DNA of 62,251 nucleotides from CALLVY01 sp937899855 (lineage in GTDB: Bacteria > Bacteroidota > Bacteroidia > Chitinophagales > Saprospiraceae), in the NCBI GenBank assembly GCA_039820405.1, contig JBCBQC010000032.1, positions 1 through 62,251 of the forward strand. The letters run 5' to 3'. Shown here piece by piece: positions 17,250-26,857 of this stretch (position 1 is the stretch's first letter; each line of letters starts with the position of its first letter). The notes below the pieces were generated by a model. It was not told the origin of the DNA and did no database searches. It worked only from the letters and a program-made list of their open reading frames with translations. A program made the position numbers and the translations under genes.

Positions 17250-17728
17250 GCCCCGCGTTCAAAATCCTGTTTTCCGCCCGTTTTGCGCAGCAGCTGTAAT
17301 TGCTCGATCCGAATGTCGTGCGATAGGGCCTTGCACATGTCGTAAATCGTGAGGGCCGCCACGCTGGCACCGTGTAGGGCCTCCATTTCCACACCCGTCG
17401 GGCCGTTGGTCTTTACCGTACAGCGAATGCGGACGTGGGCGGCATCTACCACTTCAATATCCGTCTGGCAGCCCCGGAGGGGCAGGGGGTGACAAAGGGG
17501 AATGACCTCGGCCGTTTTTTTGACGGCCATGGTGGCGGCGATGATGGCCGTGTGGAAAACCGATCCCTTTTGGGTGTTAAAATCGTCGGCTTGCAGGGCA
17601 CGGAGAATGATTTCGCCCAGATACACCTGGCACTCCGCGGTGGCCAGTCGGGTGGTATCGGGCTTGTGGGAAACGTCGACCATGCGGGGTCGGCCGCTTT
17701 CGTCGAGGTGGGATAGTTTCTTGGCCAT
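17246..17728 (-). CDS. moaC: MoaC, cyclic pyranopterin monophosphate synthase
   Basis: 160 residues, the normal length. The family signatures CHPLPL and GVEMEALHGASVAALTIYDM are present, and MVDVSHKPDTTRLATA is the usual N-terminal block. MoaC makes cyclic pyranopterin monophosphate from the MoaA product early in molybdenum-cofactor synthesis. The ATG at 17728 was chosen; the frame is open further upstream but into the next gene. It is convergent with moaDE and in line with the epimerase and anmK genes. No moaA, moeA or molybdoenzyme is seen in the window. Confidence 0.93.
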   Translation of the reverse strand: MAKKLSHLDESGRPRMVDVSHKPDTTRLATAECQVYLGEIILRALQADDFNTQKGSVFHTAIIAATMAVKKTAEVIPLCHPLPLRGCQTDIEVVDAAHVRIRCTVKTNGPTGVEMEALHGASVAALTIYDMCKALSHDIRIEQLQLLRKTGGKQDFERGA

Positions 17729-17756
17729 AGAGCAATGCTTGTATATAAGGTGTAGG

Positions 17757-18770
17757 CTACAGCAGGGGAAGAATCCGTTCCGAGCTACTTTGTCGGTACT
17801 GCTCGGCGGTAGCCGAAAGGGCTTCTTCGATGGGGAAGTACTTAAAGCCCAGGGTGTCGACCGATTTTTGGTTGTCGTAAGTAAAGTGGACACCGGCGAG
17901 CAGGGCATTCTGCTTGGTCAAAAACGGCTTGCTGCCCGTCAGCCAGGAACGCAGGGCCTCCACTCGCCAGGCGATGCCACTGAGCCAGGGGCCCGCTGCC
18001 GTCCGGGGGGGAGCTACCCCCAGCGACTGGGCGATGATTTGGAAAAATTTCTTGTAGGACAAATTGGCGCCATTGGCAATAAAACGCTCCGCACTGATGT
18101 CGCTCTCCATGAGCTCGATGGCCAGCCGAGCCACGTCGCGAACGTCGACAAAGCCACTGCTGCCCAGGGGGTAAAACCGTTGTCCCTTTTCGATACGGGG
18201 AAAGAATCGGGCACTCCCCCGCTCCCAAAAACCACTGCCGATGATAATGGAGGGGTTGATGATCACCGCGTCCAAACCTTCCGCAATACCCCGCCACACC
18301 TGCTGCTCCGCCAAAAACTTGCTGATGGCATAATAACTGGTGAGGGGCGAGCGGACCCACTTGCTGCTTTCACTGATGTGTCGGTTTTCTTTGCTGCGCC
18401 CAATCGCAGCGATCGAACTCACGTGCAAGAGCCGCCCCTTGCCGTGGTGGAGCAGGACGTTGACCACATTGGCGGTCCCCATCTCATTGATCTCGATCAT
18501 CCGCTCGGTATGTCGGGGGTGGTAGCTGACCATCCCCGCGCAGTGGTACACCAGATCGACTTCCAAAAGGACCTCTTCCAAAAAGCCGACGTCGAGGATA
18601 TCACCTTCGATCCACTGGACTTGCTCCCGAATGGGTCCCACCAGCTGGCTGCTGCTGTTGGGGCGGCGCAGGGCCAGCACGTTGCGGTAGCCCCGTTGGA
18701 CGAGGTAGCGCAGCAGGTAAGAGCCCAAAAAGCCCGTTCCTCCCGTTACAAAGATGCGTTTGTCCTTCAT
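17757..18770 (-). CDS. NAD(P)-dependent epimerase/reductase (extended SDR)
   Basis: 337 residues. The Rossmann motif TGGTGFLG is at 9-16, an acidic GDILD follows at 56-60, and the catalytic pair is Tyr147 and Lys151 (YAISK). The motif pattern fits the dihydroflavonol-reductase-like extended SDRs, which act on sugar nucleotides, steroid-like or polyketide ketones; the substrate cannot be read. The ATG at 18770 is preferred over an upstream in-frame alternative. It follows anmK by 10 bp, so the two are probably one operon, and moaC lies 28 bp further on. Confidence 0.82.
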   Translation of the reverse strand: MKDKRIFVTGGTGFLGSYLLRYLVQRGYRNVLALRRPNSSSQLVGPIREQVQWIEGDILDVGFLEEVLLEVDLVYHCAGMVSYHPRHTERMIEINEMGTANVVNVLLHHGKGRLLHVSSIAAIGRSKENRHISESSKWVRSPLTSYYAISKFLAEQQVWRGIAEGLDAVIINPSIIIGSGFWERGSARFFPRIEKGQRFYPLGSSGFVDVRDVARLAIELMESDISAERFIANGANLSYKKFFQIIAQSLGVAPPRTAAGPWLSGIAWRVEALRSWLTGSKPFLTKQNALLAGVHFTYDNQKSVDTLGFKYFPIEEALSATAEQYRQSSSERILPLL

Positions 18771-18780
18771 GGCAAATGGT

Positions 18781-19905
18781 TTAGGCCCAGTAGACGCTGC
18801 CACCGATGGTATTGCGTTTGGCGCCCGTCACCGAGCTCCAGCAGTTTACCTTGCGCTCCATACGCAGAACGCCCAGCAGTGCAATGAGGATGGCCTCCTT
18901 GAATTGAATGATTTTTTCGCTCGGAATGATGGAGGATACGCCGAGTGGTTCGCAAAGTTGGTCGATGCGTTCGACCAGAAAGTGGTTGAAGGCGCCGCCG
19001 CCGGTCAGGTAGAGGCTGGAAGTGGGTACCTCGGGGCGGAGCGGAAGTTTTTCCTGCTGGCCGATGAGGGCAATGGCGCGCCGCACCTGGCGGGCGAGCT
19101 GCTCGCAGGCGGTACGCAGCTTGTCTTCGGGGCTGGCGGGATGCTGGAGGTAAAGCGGCAGTACCCGCTGGCGGACCCAGTTGTTGTCGAGGGATTTGGG
19201 ATACACCTGGCCAAAGTAGGGGAGGGCGTCGACGCTTTCCAGGAGGTCTTCTTGGACCGTTCCCCGCCTGGCCAGCGCGCCTCCGTCGTCGTAGGGGCGC
19301 TCCCGCAGTTGGGCCAGCGCATTGAGCACCTGATTGGCGGGGCCCACGTCGAAGGCGACGGGCCGTTGGCCATTCAGGGCGCTGATGTTGGCGATGCCCC
19401 CGAGGTTGAGGTAGTAGTCGTAACCCCGAAACAGGTAGTAATCCGCCAGGGGGGCGAGTGGGGCCCCTTCGCCATCGATGGCCACATCTTGGGTGCGGAA
19501 GTCACTCACCACGGGCAGGCCGGTCAGCACCGCCAGGGAGGCCCCATCCCCCACCTGGACGCTGAGGCGTTGGTCGGGGTAGTGGAAGATGGTATGCCCG
19601 TGCGAGGCGATAAAGTCGGGCTTCAGCTGGTGTTTGTATAAAAATTGCTGGCTGAGTTCGGCCAGGTAGTGTCCGAAGTAGGCGTGGGTCTTGGCAAAGG
19701 TCAGGGCATCTTGCTGGGCAAGGTGGTGCAAGCGGCTGACCCACTGGGGCGAAAAGGGAAAGGTATCGGCCGCAATCAATTCCCAGGATAGGGCCTCCAA
19801 GCCCTCCTCCAATACAAAATTGCAGAAAGCCAGGTCCAGCCCGTCCAGGGAGCTTCCCGACATCAGTCCCAATACTTTGTAGTGCCTTTTTTCCAAAATA
19901 AGCAA
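18781..19905 (-). CDS. anmK: anhydro-N-acetylmuramic acid kinase
   Basis: 374 residues, the normal family size. The N-terminal ATP-site signature GLMSGSSLDGLDLA and the later blocks GHGHTIFH-like (ASHGHTIFHYPD) and YLTGGGAFNHFL are characteristic. AnmK phosphorylates and opens 1,6-anhydro-MurNAc released from the wall, giving MurNAc-6-phosphate for recycling. Cytoplasmic. It is first in the minus-strand set anmK-SDR and lies divergent from the efflux operon, with a 329-bp control region between. Confidence 0.92.
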   Translation of the reverse strand: MLILEKRHYKVLGLMSGSSLDGLDLAFCNFVLEEGLEALSWELIAADTFPFSPQWVSRLHHLAQQDALTFAKTHAYFGHYLAELSQQFLYKHQLKPDFIASHGHTIFHYPDQRLSVQVGDGASLAVLTGLPVVSDFRTQDVAIDGEGAPLAPLADYYLFRGYDYYLNLGGIANISALNGQRPVAFDVGPANQVLNALAQLRERPYDDGGALARRGTVQEDLLESVDALPYFGQVYPKSLDNNWVRQRVLPLYLQHPASPEDKLRTACEQLARQVRRAIALIGQQEKLPLRPEVPTSSLYLTGGGAFNHFLVERIDQLCEPLGVSSIIPSEKIIQFKEAILIALLGVLRMERKVNCWSSVTGAKRNTIGGSVYWA

Positions 19906-20093
19906 TTTTCTATGGGGTAAACCGGTACCGGGAACGAGTGGTTCGACCGCAGGCTGATGACCGGCTCCTTACCGTGCAAAATACGAGCTCCCAAAGGTAA
20001 GAAAGATCCCCCAAAACTGACAAAATCTGCGTTTCATCGACAAAAAATGTCCTTTCATCGGTAAGGGACTCCCGCTTGGCAAAAAACGGAGTA

Positions 20094-20133
20094 AACGTTG
20101 GAAACTTTTGAACTCAAAATTGTTTCCAATGTT
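20094..20133 (+). promoter_or_regulatory. nested palindromes, probable TetR operator
   Basis: AACGTTGGAAAC (20094-20105) and GTTTCCAATGTT (20122-20133) are inverted repeats with one mismatch. The 16-bp spacer itself contains the perfect palindrome TTTTGA-AC-TCAAAA (20106-20119). The site lies about 100 bp upstream of the tetR start and overlaps the candidate -33 box. Autorepression by the TetR protein encoded next door is the natural reading, but this is inference. Confidence 0.6.
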
Positions 20134-20150
20134 TTTTCAATGTACTTTTA
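20120..20150 (+). promoter_or_regulatory. candidate promoter of the efflux operon
   Basis: TTG at 20120-20122 is separated by 20 bp from TACTTTTA at 20143-20150. That is a close match to the Bacteroidota pattern TTG-N19/20-TAnnTTTG. The -33 end falls inside the right half of the palindromic site, so a bound repressor would block it. Confidence 0.45.
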
Positions 20151-20234
20151 CGCGCAAAACAGCAGCTAGTTGACCACCCGTAGGGATAGCCTTTTTGCCT
20201 GACCTTTGAGGAACAATTAGAACCAAATCAATTA

Positions 20235-20834
20235 ATGGAGACCAAACAGCGGATATTGAATACTGCCGAATCCCTCTTTATGAGGTACGGCATCAAGAGC
20301 GTTACGATGGACGATGTATCGCGGGAGTTGGGAATTTCCAAGAAGACGCTCTATCAATACGTAGACAATAAAAAAGATTTGATCGCCAACGTACTGGCCG
20401 CATCAATCGAATCGGAAAAAGTAGTCATGCAGCAAATCCAAGCCGAATCCACCAATGCCATTGATGAGATGCTTCGCATCGCTCGGCACGTGACGCAGAA
20501 GCTACGCGAATTCAACCCAGGAGCCGTCTACGACTTACAAAAATACTATCGCGAAGCCTGGGAACTGATGGAAGCTTTTCACGAGCACTACATCTTTGCG
20601 ACCATCAAGGGCAACATCGAAAGGGGCCAAACGGAGGGCTACTACCGCCCCGATGCCAACCCCGACATCATCGCCCGCCTCTACGTGGGCAAAACCTTCG
20701 ACCTGGTCGACGAAAGCAATTTCCCCCTGGCCCGCTACAATCGTCAGAACCTATTTCAAGAATACATTTTTTATCACTTGCGGGGCATCGCCTCCGCCAA
20801 AGGACTAAAGTTGTTGGAAAAATACTGCCAATGA
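20235..20834 (+). CDS. TetR/AcrR-family transcriptional regulator
   Basis: 199 residues. The N-terminal helix-turn-helix spans about 5-55, with KSVTMDDVSRELGISKKTLY as the recognition region. The C-terminal ligand-binding and dimer region is divergent, as usual. It is the first gene of a set whose next three genes encode a complete RND efflux pump, and the tolC start overlaps its stop as ATGA. The likely role is ligand-relieved repression of its own operon. The palindromic site at 20094-20133 is the candidate operator. Confidence 0.88.
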   Translation: METKQRILNTAESLFMRYGIKSVTMDDVSRELGISKKTLYQYVDNKKDLIANVLAASIESEKVVMQQIQAESTNAIDEMLRIARHVTQKLREFNPGAVYDLQKYYREAWELMEAFHEHYIFATIKGNIERGQTEGYYRPDANPDIIARLYVGKTFDLVDESNFPLARYNRQNLFQEYIFYHLRGIASAKGLKLLEKYCQ

Positions 20835-22159
20835 AGAAACTACTAATTGCCGGGTGCCTGGCCTTATTCGGCCAAGCTATCCTGACTGCGCAAGACTCCG
20901 AAACCCTGTCGCTCGAACAGGCGATCAATTACGCCATGGAAAATAATTTTTCCATCCGCAATGCCCAAGTCAATATCGCGGACGCCGAGGAGCAGATCGT
21001 CGAAAGACGCTCCTTCGGGCTGCCCCGCTTGGACGGTAGCGTCAACTACAATTACTTCGTCCAACTGCCCGCCTCCCTCATTCCCGCCCAGGCTTTTGAT
21101 CCCAACGCGCCGGAGGGAGAGTTTACCGAGGTGGCCTTCGGTACCCGCAACGACCTCCAACTGGGCCTCAGCCTCACCACCCTCGTCTTCGATGGCAGCT
21201 ACTTCGTAGGCCTCCGCGCCGCTAAGGCTTACCGGCAGTACGTCGACCGGGAGCTGATCGCCAAACGCCAAGAGGTGACCAACGCAGTCCGCGATGCCTA
21301 CCTGCCCGCCCTGATCATCCAGCAAACCCGCAATACCCTGGTCCGCAACCTGGGTACCATCGACAAACTCCTCACCGAGACCAAGGCCCTCTACCGCGAA
21401 GGCTTTGTCGAACAACTGGATGTGGACCGCTTGGAGCTGAGCAAGGCCAATCTGGAAACCAGCATCAACAACCTCGATCGCGAAGCCCAACTCGTCTACA
21501 ACGTACTCAAGTTTCAGATGGGCTACCCACTGGATCGCGAAGTAGTAGCCTCCGATGAAATCGAGCAATTACTCGTTCCCGCCACGGCCGAGGAGCTGAC
21601 CGCCGAGGTCGACTACGGCAGCCGTCCCGAATACCAGGTACTCGGAGTGGGCGAGCAATTGAGCCAGCTCAATATCGATCTCAACAGGGCGGGCTACCTC
21701 CCCTCCCTGGCGGCCTTTGCCAACTATCGGAGTTCGGTACAGGGCGACAACCTGTTTGACGATCCCTTCTTTATCCCCAGCTTTATCGTGGGCTTCCAAT
21801 TACAAGTTCCGATCTTTGACGGCTTTGAAAAACGGGCCAAGGTCAACCGGGCCAAGCTGGAGCTGACCAAGCTTCAGAACCAGCGCTCCGATCTGGAACG
21901 GGCCATCGAGCTCGAAGTGGCCAACGCGCGCACCAGCTACAGCAGCGCCCAGAGTCGGGTCGATGACGAGCGTCGGAACCTGAACCTGGCGGAAAAAATT
22001 TACAACACCACCCAAATCAAATACCGGGAAGGCGTGGGCTCCAGCCTCGAATTGGTACAGGCCGAGCAAAGCCTCTTCAGCACCCAGCAAAGTCACATTC
22101 AGGCGATCTACGAGCTACTGCTGGCCAAGATCGCCCTCGACAAAGCCCTGGGCAAATAA
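20831..22159 (+). CDS. TolC-family outer-membrane efflux protein
   Basis: 442 residues with a signal peptide (LLIAGCLALFGQAILTAQ). Two copies of the OEP repeat are visible: the first begins at LSLEQAINYAMENNFSIR, and the second contains the conserved PIFDGFEKRAKVNRAK block. It forms the outer-membrane channel and periplasmic tunnel. Translation is coupled to tetR by a 4-bp ATGA overlap. The adaptor and the RND pump follow, so this is the exit duct of a tripartite system. Confidence 0.9.
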   Translation: MKKLLIAGCLALFGQAILTAQDSETLSLEQAINYAMENNFSIRNAQVNIADAEEQIVERRSFGLPRLDGSVNYNYFVQLPASLIPAQAFDPNAPEGEFTEVAFGTRNDLQLGLSLTTLVFDGSYFVGLRAAKAYRQYVDRELIAKRQEVTNAVRDAYLPALIIQQTRNTLVRNLGTIDKLLTETKALYREGFVEQLDVDRLELSKANLETSINNLDREAQLVYNVLKFQMGYPLDREVVASDEIEQLLVPATAEELTAEVDYGSRPEYQVLGVGEQLSQLNIDLNRAGYLPSLAAFANYRSSVQGDNLFDDPFFIPSFIVGFQLQVPIFDGFEKRAKVNRAKLELTKLQNQRSDLERAIELEVANARTSYSSAQSRVDDERRNLNLAEKIYNTTQIKYREGVGSSLELVQAEQSLFSTQQSHIQAIYELLLAKIALDKALGK

Positions 22160-22203
22160 TTTTTTGAACCTCCAATATCGAAAATCAGCCAAAACATTAA
22201 ATA

Positions 22204-23391
22204 ATGAGAAAAATCATCCAAACGTTTACCCCGGTACTGCTCGCGCTGCTACTCATCGTCAGTTGTGCTCAACCCACGAGCGAAGCCTGGCCCGAAGATT
22301 TGGCCGGTAAGAAGACCCTGCTGAAAGAGAAAAAGGCCGCCATCAAGACCCTCAATCAAGAGATTGATACCCTGCTGGCCGAAATCGCAAGTCTGGAGCC
22401 CAAGCTGGAGAAGCCGCGTAAGCTGGTGACGACCAATTCGGTACCCGTCAAGGACTTCAAGCGTTTTATCGAGATTCAGAGTTCCATCACCTCCGACGAT
22501 GTGGTATTCGCCACGAGCGAGACGGGAGGGCGTTTGCTCAGCGTATTGCCCAAGGAAGGGAAATACGTCTCCAAAGGTGCCCTGATCGCCACCGTCGACC
22601 TGGAAGCGGTCAACAAGCAAATCGCCGAGTTGGAAACCAGCCTCGAATTGGCGGATGAAGTTTTCCAACGTCAGGAACGCTTGTGGAAACAAAACATCGG
22701 TTCGGAAATCCAGTACCTGCAAGCCAAAAACAGCAAGGAGCGCCTCGAAAAAAGCCTGGAGACGGTGCGTTATCAGTTGACCAAGGCCAAGGTATACGCC
22801 CCCATTGGTGGCGTCGTCGATCGGGTCTTTCTCAAGGCGGGGGAACTGGCTGCGCCCGGCGCGCCCATCGTACAGATTTTGAATACAAGCAAGGTCAAAG
22901 TAGTGGCCAACGTCCCCGAGGTCTACCTCAAAGTGGTCGGTCGGGGGGATCGGGTCCGCATCGTGGTACCCGCTTTGGAGGAAGAGTACCAGGGCCGCGT
23001 GAGTTTGGTCGGGAGTACGATCAATCCCGAGAACCGAACTTTTGCCGTGGAGGTGGAATTGAACAACAAGCGTAAATTGCTCAAGCCCAATCTGCTGGCC
23101 AATATGTACCTCGTGGATTACGAAAAGAAGAACGCCGTGGTCGTACCGCTCGAAACGGTCCAGCAGGAGGTGGGTGGCAAAAACTTTGTCTACGTCCATT
23201 CGGATGGAGCGGAGGGTGCCTACGCGCAGAAAGTGTACATCGAGACGGGCGAAAGCTACGAAGGGGAGGTCATCATCTCGGAAGGACTGAAGGGGGGCGA
23301 AAGCCTCATCGTGGAAGGGGCGCGTGGCCTGAGTGAAGACGAATTAATCAAAGTAGATAACACCAGCAACATAACTCAAAATAATGGATAA
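22204..23391 (+). CDS. RND efflux periplasmic adaptor (lipoprotein)
   Basis: 395 residues. A lipoprotein signal ends in lipobox LIVSC with lipidation on Cys21. A short coiled coil occupies about 33-70. The lipoyl half-motifs are LLSVLPKEGKYVSKGALIAT and the later VYAPIGGVVDRVFLKAGE, with a second helical hairpin between them, then beta-barrel and membrane-proximal domains. The adaptor links the RND pump to TolC. Its last 8 bases overlap the start of the pump gene. Confidence 0.9.
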   Translation: MRKIIQTFTPVLLALLLIVSCAQPTSEAWPEDLAGKKTLLKEKKAAIKTLNQEIDTLLAEIASLEPKLEKPRKLVTTNSVPVKDFKRFIEIQSSITSDDVVFATSETGGRLLSVLPKEGKYVSKGALIATVDLEAVNKQIAELETSLELADEVFQRQERLWKQNIGSEIQYLQAKNSKERLEKSLETVRYQLTKAKVYAPIGGVVDRVFLKAGELAAPGAPIVQILNTSKVKVVANVPEVYLKVVGRGDRVRIVVPALEEEYQGRVSLVGSTINPENRTFAVEVELNNKRKLLKPNLLANMYLVDYEKKNAVVVPLETVQQEVGGKNFVYVHSDGAEGAYAQKVYIETGESYEGEVIISEGLKGGESLIVEGARGLSEDELIKVDNTSNITQNNG

Positions 23392-26300
23392 GCTGATCGA
23401 TAAAATCAAACAGAATCTGCGGGAGTTTGGGCTCACCTCCTTTGCCGTCGACAACGGGACGAGTGTGATCATTCTCACCCTCATGATCCTGCTATTCGGC
23501 ATTCGCTCTTACAACAGCATGCCCAAGGAGCAATTCCCGGAGGCCTCCTTCCCCACGGTTTTCGTCAATACGCCTTACCCCGGTAACTCGGCCAAGGACA
23601 TCGAAAACCTGGTGACCCGCCCCATTGAGAAAGAATTGCAATCCATCAACGGCATCAAGGACATCCGCTCCACTTCCGTTCAGGACTTTTCCAGCATCAC
23701 CGTCGAATTCGGCACCGAATTGGACATCGAGGATGTACTGCGTAAGGTGAAGGATGGCGTGGACAAGGCCCAAAGTGATCTGCCGGATGACCTGCCCACC
23801 GATCCCATCGTTCAGGACATCAACTTTTCCGACATCCCCATCCTCACCGTCAACCTCAGTGGGGATTACAAGCTCGACGAATTGGTACAGTACGCCGAAG
23901 ACCTCCGCGACGAGATCGAAGAGATCGACGAAATCAACGAGGTGGACATCAAGGGGGATGTAGAACGCGAGGTAAAGGTCGATGTCGACCTGCTCAAGAT
24001 GGAAAGTATGCGGATCAATTTTACCGACATCGAAAATGCCATCCGTTCGGAAAACATGAACATGTCGGGCGGGGAGTTGGTCAACGACGACTTCCGGCGG
24101 GCCATTCGCGTGGTCGGTGAATTTGAAACGGTCCGCGAGATGGAAAACATGATCGTCAAAAGCGAGAACCAGTCGCCGATCTTTTTGCGCGACATCGCCG
24201 ATGTGACCTTTGGCTACAAAGAACGACGCAGTATCGCGCGCTCGGGGGGCTTTCCGGTCATCTCGCTGGACGTCATCAAACGGAAGGGGGAAAACCTCCT
24301 CAACGCTTCGGATAAGATCAAGGTGACCCTGGCCGAGGCGCAGAAAAGTTTCCTGCCCGAGGACGTCAAGGTCAGCATCTTCAACGACCAGTCGATCAAT
24401 ACCCGTAATCAGGTAAGCAGTCTGGAAAACAGCATCATCTCCGGGGTGATCCTCGTGGTGTTGGTCCTGCTGTTTTTCCTCGGCTCGCGCAACGCCATGT
24501 TTGTCGGGGTAGCCATCCCGCTGTCCATGCTGATGGGAATCATGATCCTCTACCTCACCGGGACGACCATGAACATCGTGGTCCTCTTTGCCCTCATCCT
24601 GGCGCTCGGCCTGCTGGTGGACAACGGGATTGTGGTGGTGGAAAACATCTACCGCTACATGCAAAATGGGTATTCCGGGATGGACGCTGCCAAATACGGC
24701 GCGGGGGAAGTAGCGATCCCGATCATCGCTTCCACGGCCACCACCCTGGCCGCCTTCGTTCCCCTGGCCTTCTGGCCCGGTATCGTCGGAGAGTTTATGA
24801 AATACCTGCCGATCACCCTGATCATCGTCCTGACCTCCTCGCTCTTTGTGGCCCTGGTCATCAATCCCGTTCTGACTTCCCAATTGATGCGGGTCGACGA
24901 ACGGGCCGACGATCAGTCGGTGCGGAGCCGCAAACGTCGCAACGTGCTGCTGGGCTCCGCCCTCATGGCCATGATCGCCGTGATGGGGCACCTGGGACAG
25001 GTGTACTGGATTCGCAACCTCTTCGGGATCGTCCTGGGGGTTACGCTCGTCAATTTCTTCCTACTGCGGCCCGCCTCCTTCTACTTTCAAAACCGGGGAC
25101 TGCCCGTACTCGAACGCTTTTACGACCGCTTTATCCGGGCGGCGCTTTATCGCTACGTTCCCATCGGGGTGTTCCTGGGTACTTTCGTGCTGCTGATCGT
25201 AGCCTTTGGGCTGCTGAGTAGCAATCCGCCCAAGGTGGAGTTTTTCCCCTCGGCCGATCCCGTCTACGTTAACGCTTTTGTGGACCTGCCGCTGGGCAAG
25301 GACATCAGTGCCACCGATGAGATCATGAAGGACCTGGAGCGCAAGATTGCCAAGGTGGTGGAACCCTACGATGGCATTGTGGAGGAAGTACTGTCGCAGA
25401 TTGGGGAAAACACTTCCGATCCCAACAGCCCTCCCGAACCCGGCGCTTCGCCCAATAAGGCCCGTCTGACGGTCTCCTTCGTCGCCTACGAAAAGCGCAA
25501 CGGCGTGTCGACCTTTGAGGTGATGGATAAGATTCGCGAAGCGGCCAAGGGCTATCCCGGGGTGTCGATTGCGGTGGACAAAAATGCCGATGGCCCTCCG
25601 ACGGGTAAGCCGATCAACATCGAGTTGCGGGGCGAGGATGCGGACCAATTGGCCGTTCTGTCCGAAGACGTCATTGCCCACCTCAACAGTAAAAACATTC
25701 CCGGTATCGAGGAATTGCTGGCGGATGTAAAAATCGGTAAACCCGAGTTGGTCATCAACATCGACCGTGCTGCCGCCCGCCGCTTTGGCATTTCGACCTT
25801 CTCCATTGCCGATGCCATTCGGACGGCCGTTTACGGTAAAGAAGTCTCGAAATTCAAACAGGGGGAGGACGAATACGACATTTACGTGCGCTTGCAGGAA
25901 CGCTACCGCTACGACGTCGATAATTTGCTCAACCAAAAGGTGACTTTCCAGAATCCCTCCAACGGTCGGATTGTACAGGTCCCCATCTCGGCGGTGGCTA
26001 GCGTTAAGTATACCTCTACCTACAGTTCGATCAAACGAAAAAACCTCGACCGGGTCATCACGATTTATTCCAACGTCCTGGCCGATTACAACGCCAACGA
26101 GATCGTGGCGGAACTACAGGATATCATGGCGGAGTATCCCATGCCGCGGGGTTACTTCTACGAATTTACTGGTGAGCAGCAGCAACAAGCTGAGGATACC
26201 GCTTTCCTACTCGGGGCCTTCCTGGTGGTGATCTTTAGCATCTTCCTCATTCTGGTGGCCCAGTTCAATTCGATCAGCTCGCCCTTCATCATTATCCTGT

Positions 26301-26857
26301 CGGTGGTCTTTAGTACCATCGGAGTCTTTTTGGGTTACTACTTTACCGGGCGCAACATCGCCCTGATCTCGACGGGGATTGGGGTCATCTCGTTGGCCGG
26401 GATCGTGGTCAACAACGCCATCGTACTGATCGACTACATCAACCTGCTGCTCAAACGCAAGATGGACGAGATGGGCGTCAGCCGGATGAGTGATTTCCCC
26501 TTGGCGGATGCCAAGACGGCCATCGTCGAAGCTGGGGGTACCCGTTTGCGACCGGTACTGCTCACCGCCATCACCACGGTACTCGGGCTGGTTCCCCTGG
26601 CCATCGGTCTGAACATCAACTTTTTTACCATCATTACTGACCTGGACCCCAACTACGTACTCGGAGGAGACAATACCGCCTTCTGGGGGCCCATGGCCTG
26701 GACGGTGATTTACGGCTTGACCTTCGCCACTTTCTTGACTTTGGTGGTAGTACCGGTGATGTACTGGTTGATCTACCGCTTTAAGTTGGCCCTGAGCCGG
26801 CTGTTCCGTCGCGATGACCGCCCCCCTTTGGATGCGCGTATCGAACCTGCGGAATAG
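23384..26857 (+). CDS. RND-family (HAE1-like) multidrug efflux pump
   Basis: 1157 residues, somewhat longer than the usual 1020-1050. The fold is the standard duplicate: TM1 at about 22-42, porter domain, six TM helices, then the second half. The TM4 motif reads LALGLLVDNGIVVVENIY; the first Asp of the usual Asp-Asp proton pair is kept and the second is Asn. Extra hydrophobic segments near residues 525-565, between the two halves, account for part of the added length. It exports small molecules by proton antiport in the cytoplasmic membrane. Last gene of the tetR-tolC-adaptor-RND operon; a strong terminator lies 140 bp on. Confidence 0.92.
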   Translation: MDKLIDKIKQNLREFGLTSFAVDNGTSVIILTLMILLFGIRSYNSMPKEQFPEASFPTVFVNTPYPGNSAKDIENLVTRPIEKELQSINGIKDIRSTSVQDFSSITVEFGTELDIEDVLRKVKDGVDKAQSDLPDDLPTDPIVQDINFSDIPILTVNLSGDYKLDELVQYAEDLRDEIEEIDEINEVDIKGDVEREVKVDVDLLKMESMRINFTDIENAIRSENMNMSGGELVNDDFRRAIRVVGEFETVREMENMIVKSENQSPIFLRDIADVTFGYKERRSIARSGGFPVISLDVIKRKGENLLNASDKIKVTLAEAQKSFLPEDVKVSIFNDQSINTRNQVSSLENSIISGVILVVLVLLFFLGSRNAMFVGVAIPLSMLMGIMILYLTGTTMNIVVLFALILALGLLVDNGIVVVENIYRYMQNGYSGMDAAKYGAGEVAIPIIASTATTLAAFVPLAFWPGIVGEFMKYLPITLIIVLTSSLFVALVINPVLTSQLMRVDERADDQSVRSRKRRNVLLGSALMAMIAVMGHLGQVYWIRNLFGIVLGVTLVNFFLLRPASFYFQNRGLPVLERFYDRFIRAALYRYVPIGVFLGTFVLLIVAFGLLSSNPPKVEFFPSADPVYVNAFVDLPLGKDISATDEIMKDLERKIAKVVEPYDGIVEEVLSQIGENTSDPNSPPEPGASPNKARLTVSFVAYEKRNGVSTFEVMDKIREAAKGYPGVSIAVDKNADGPPTGKPINIELRGEDADQLAVLSEDVIAHLNSKNIPGIEELLADVKIGKPELVINIDRAAARRFGISTFSIADAIRTAVYGKEVSKFKQGEDEYDIYVRLQERYRYDVDNLLNQKVTFQNPSNGRIVQVPISAVASVKYTSTYSSIKRKNLDRVITIYSNVLADYNANEIVAELQDIMAEYPMPRGYFYEFTGEQQQQAEDTAFLLGAFLVVIFSIFLILVAQFNSISSPFIIILSVVFSTIGVFLGYYFTGRNIALISTGIGVISLAGIVVNNAIVLIDYINLLLKRKMDEMGVSRMSDFPLADAKTAIVEAGGTRLRPVLLTAITTVLGLVPLAIGLNINFFTIITDLDPNYVLGGDNTAFWGPMAWTVIYGLTFATFLTLVVVPVMYWLIYRFKLALSRLFRRDDRPPLDARIEPAE

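Larger units (their letters stand above)
19906..20234. other. divergent control region between anmK and the efflux operon
   Basis: No gene. The right half holds the inverted repeats and promoter described at 20094-20150. Further left, TTTCATCG occurs twice, 21 bp apart (20032 and 20053), which is one to two helical turns and could be another protein site; this is only a pattern. Confidence 0.5.

Noticed and set aside
17502..18887. 461-residue plus-strand open frame
   Set aside because: Shadow of moaC and the epimerase, both with clear catalytic motifs on the other strand.
23492..24991. 499-residue minus-strand open frame
   Set aside because: His/Asp-rich shadow of the RND pump.
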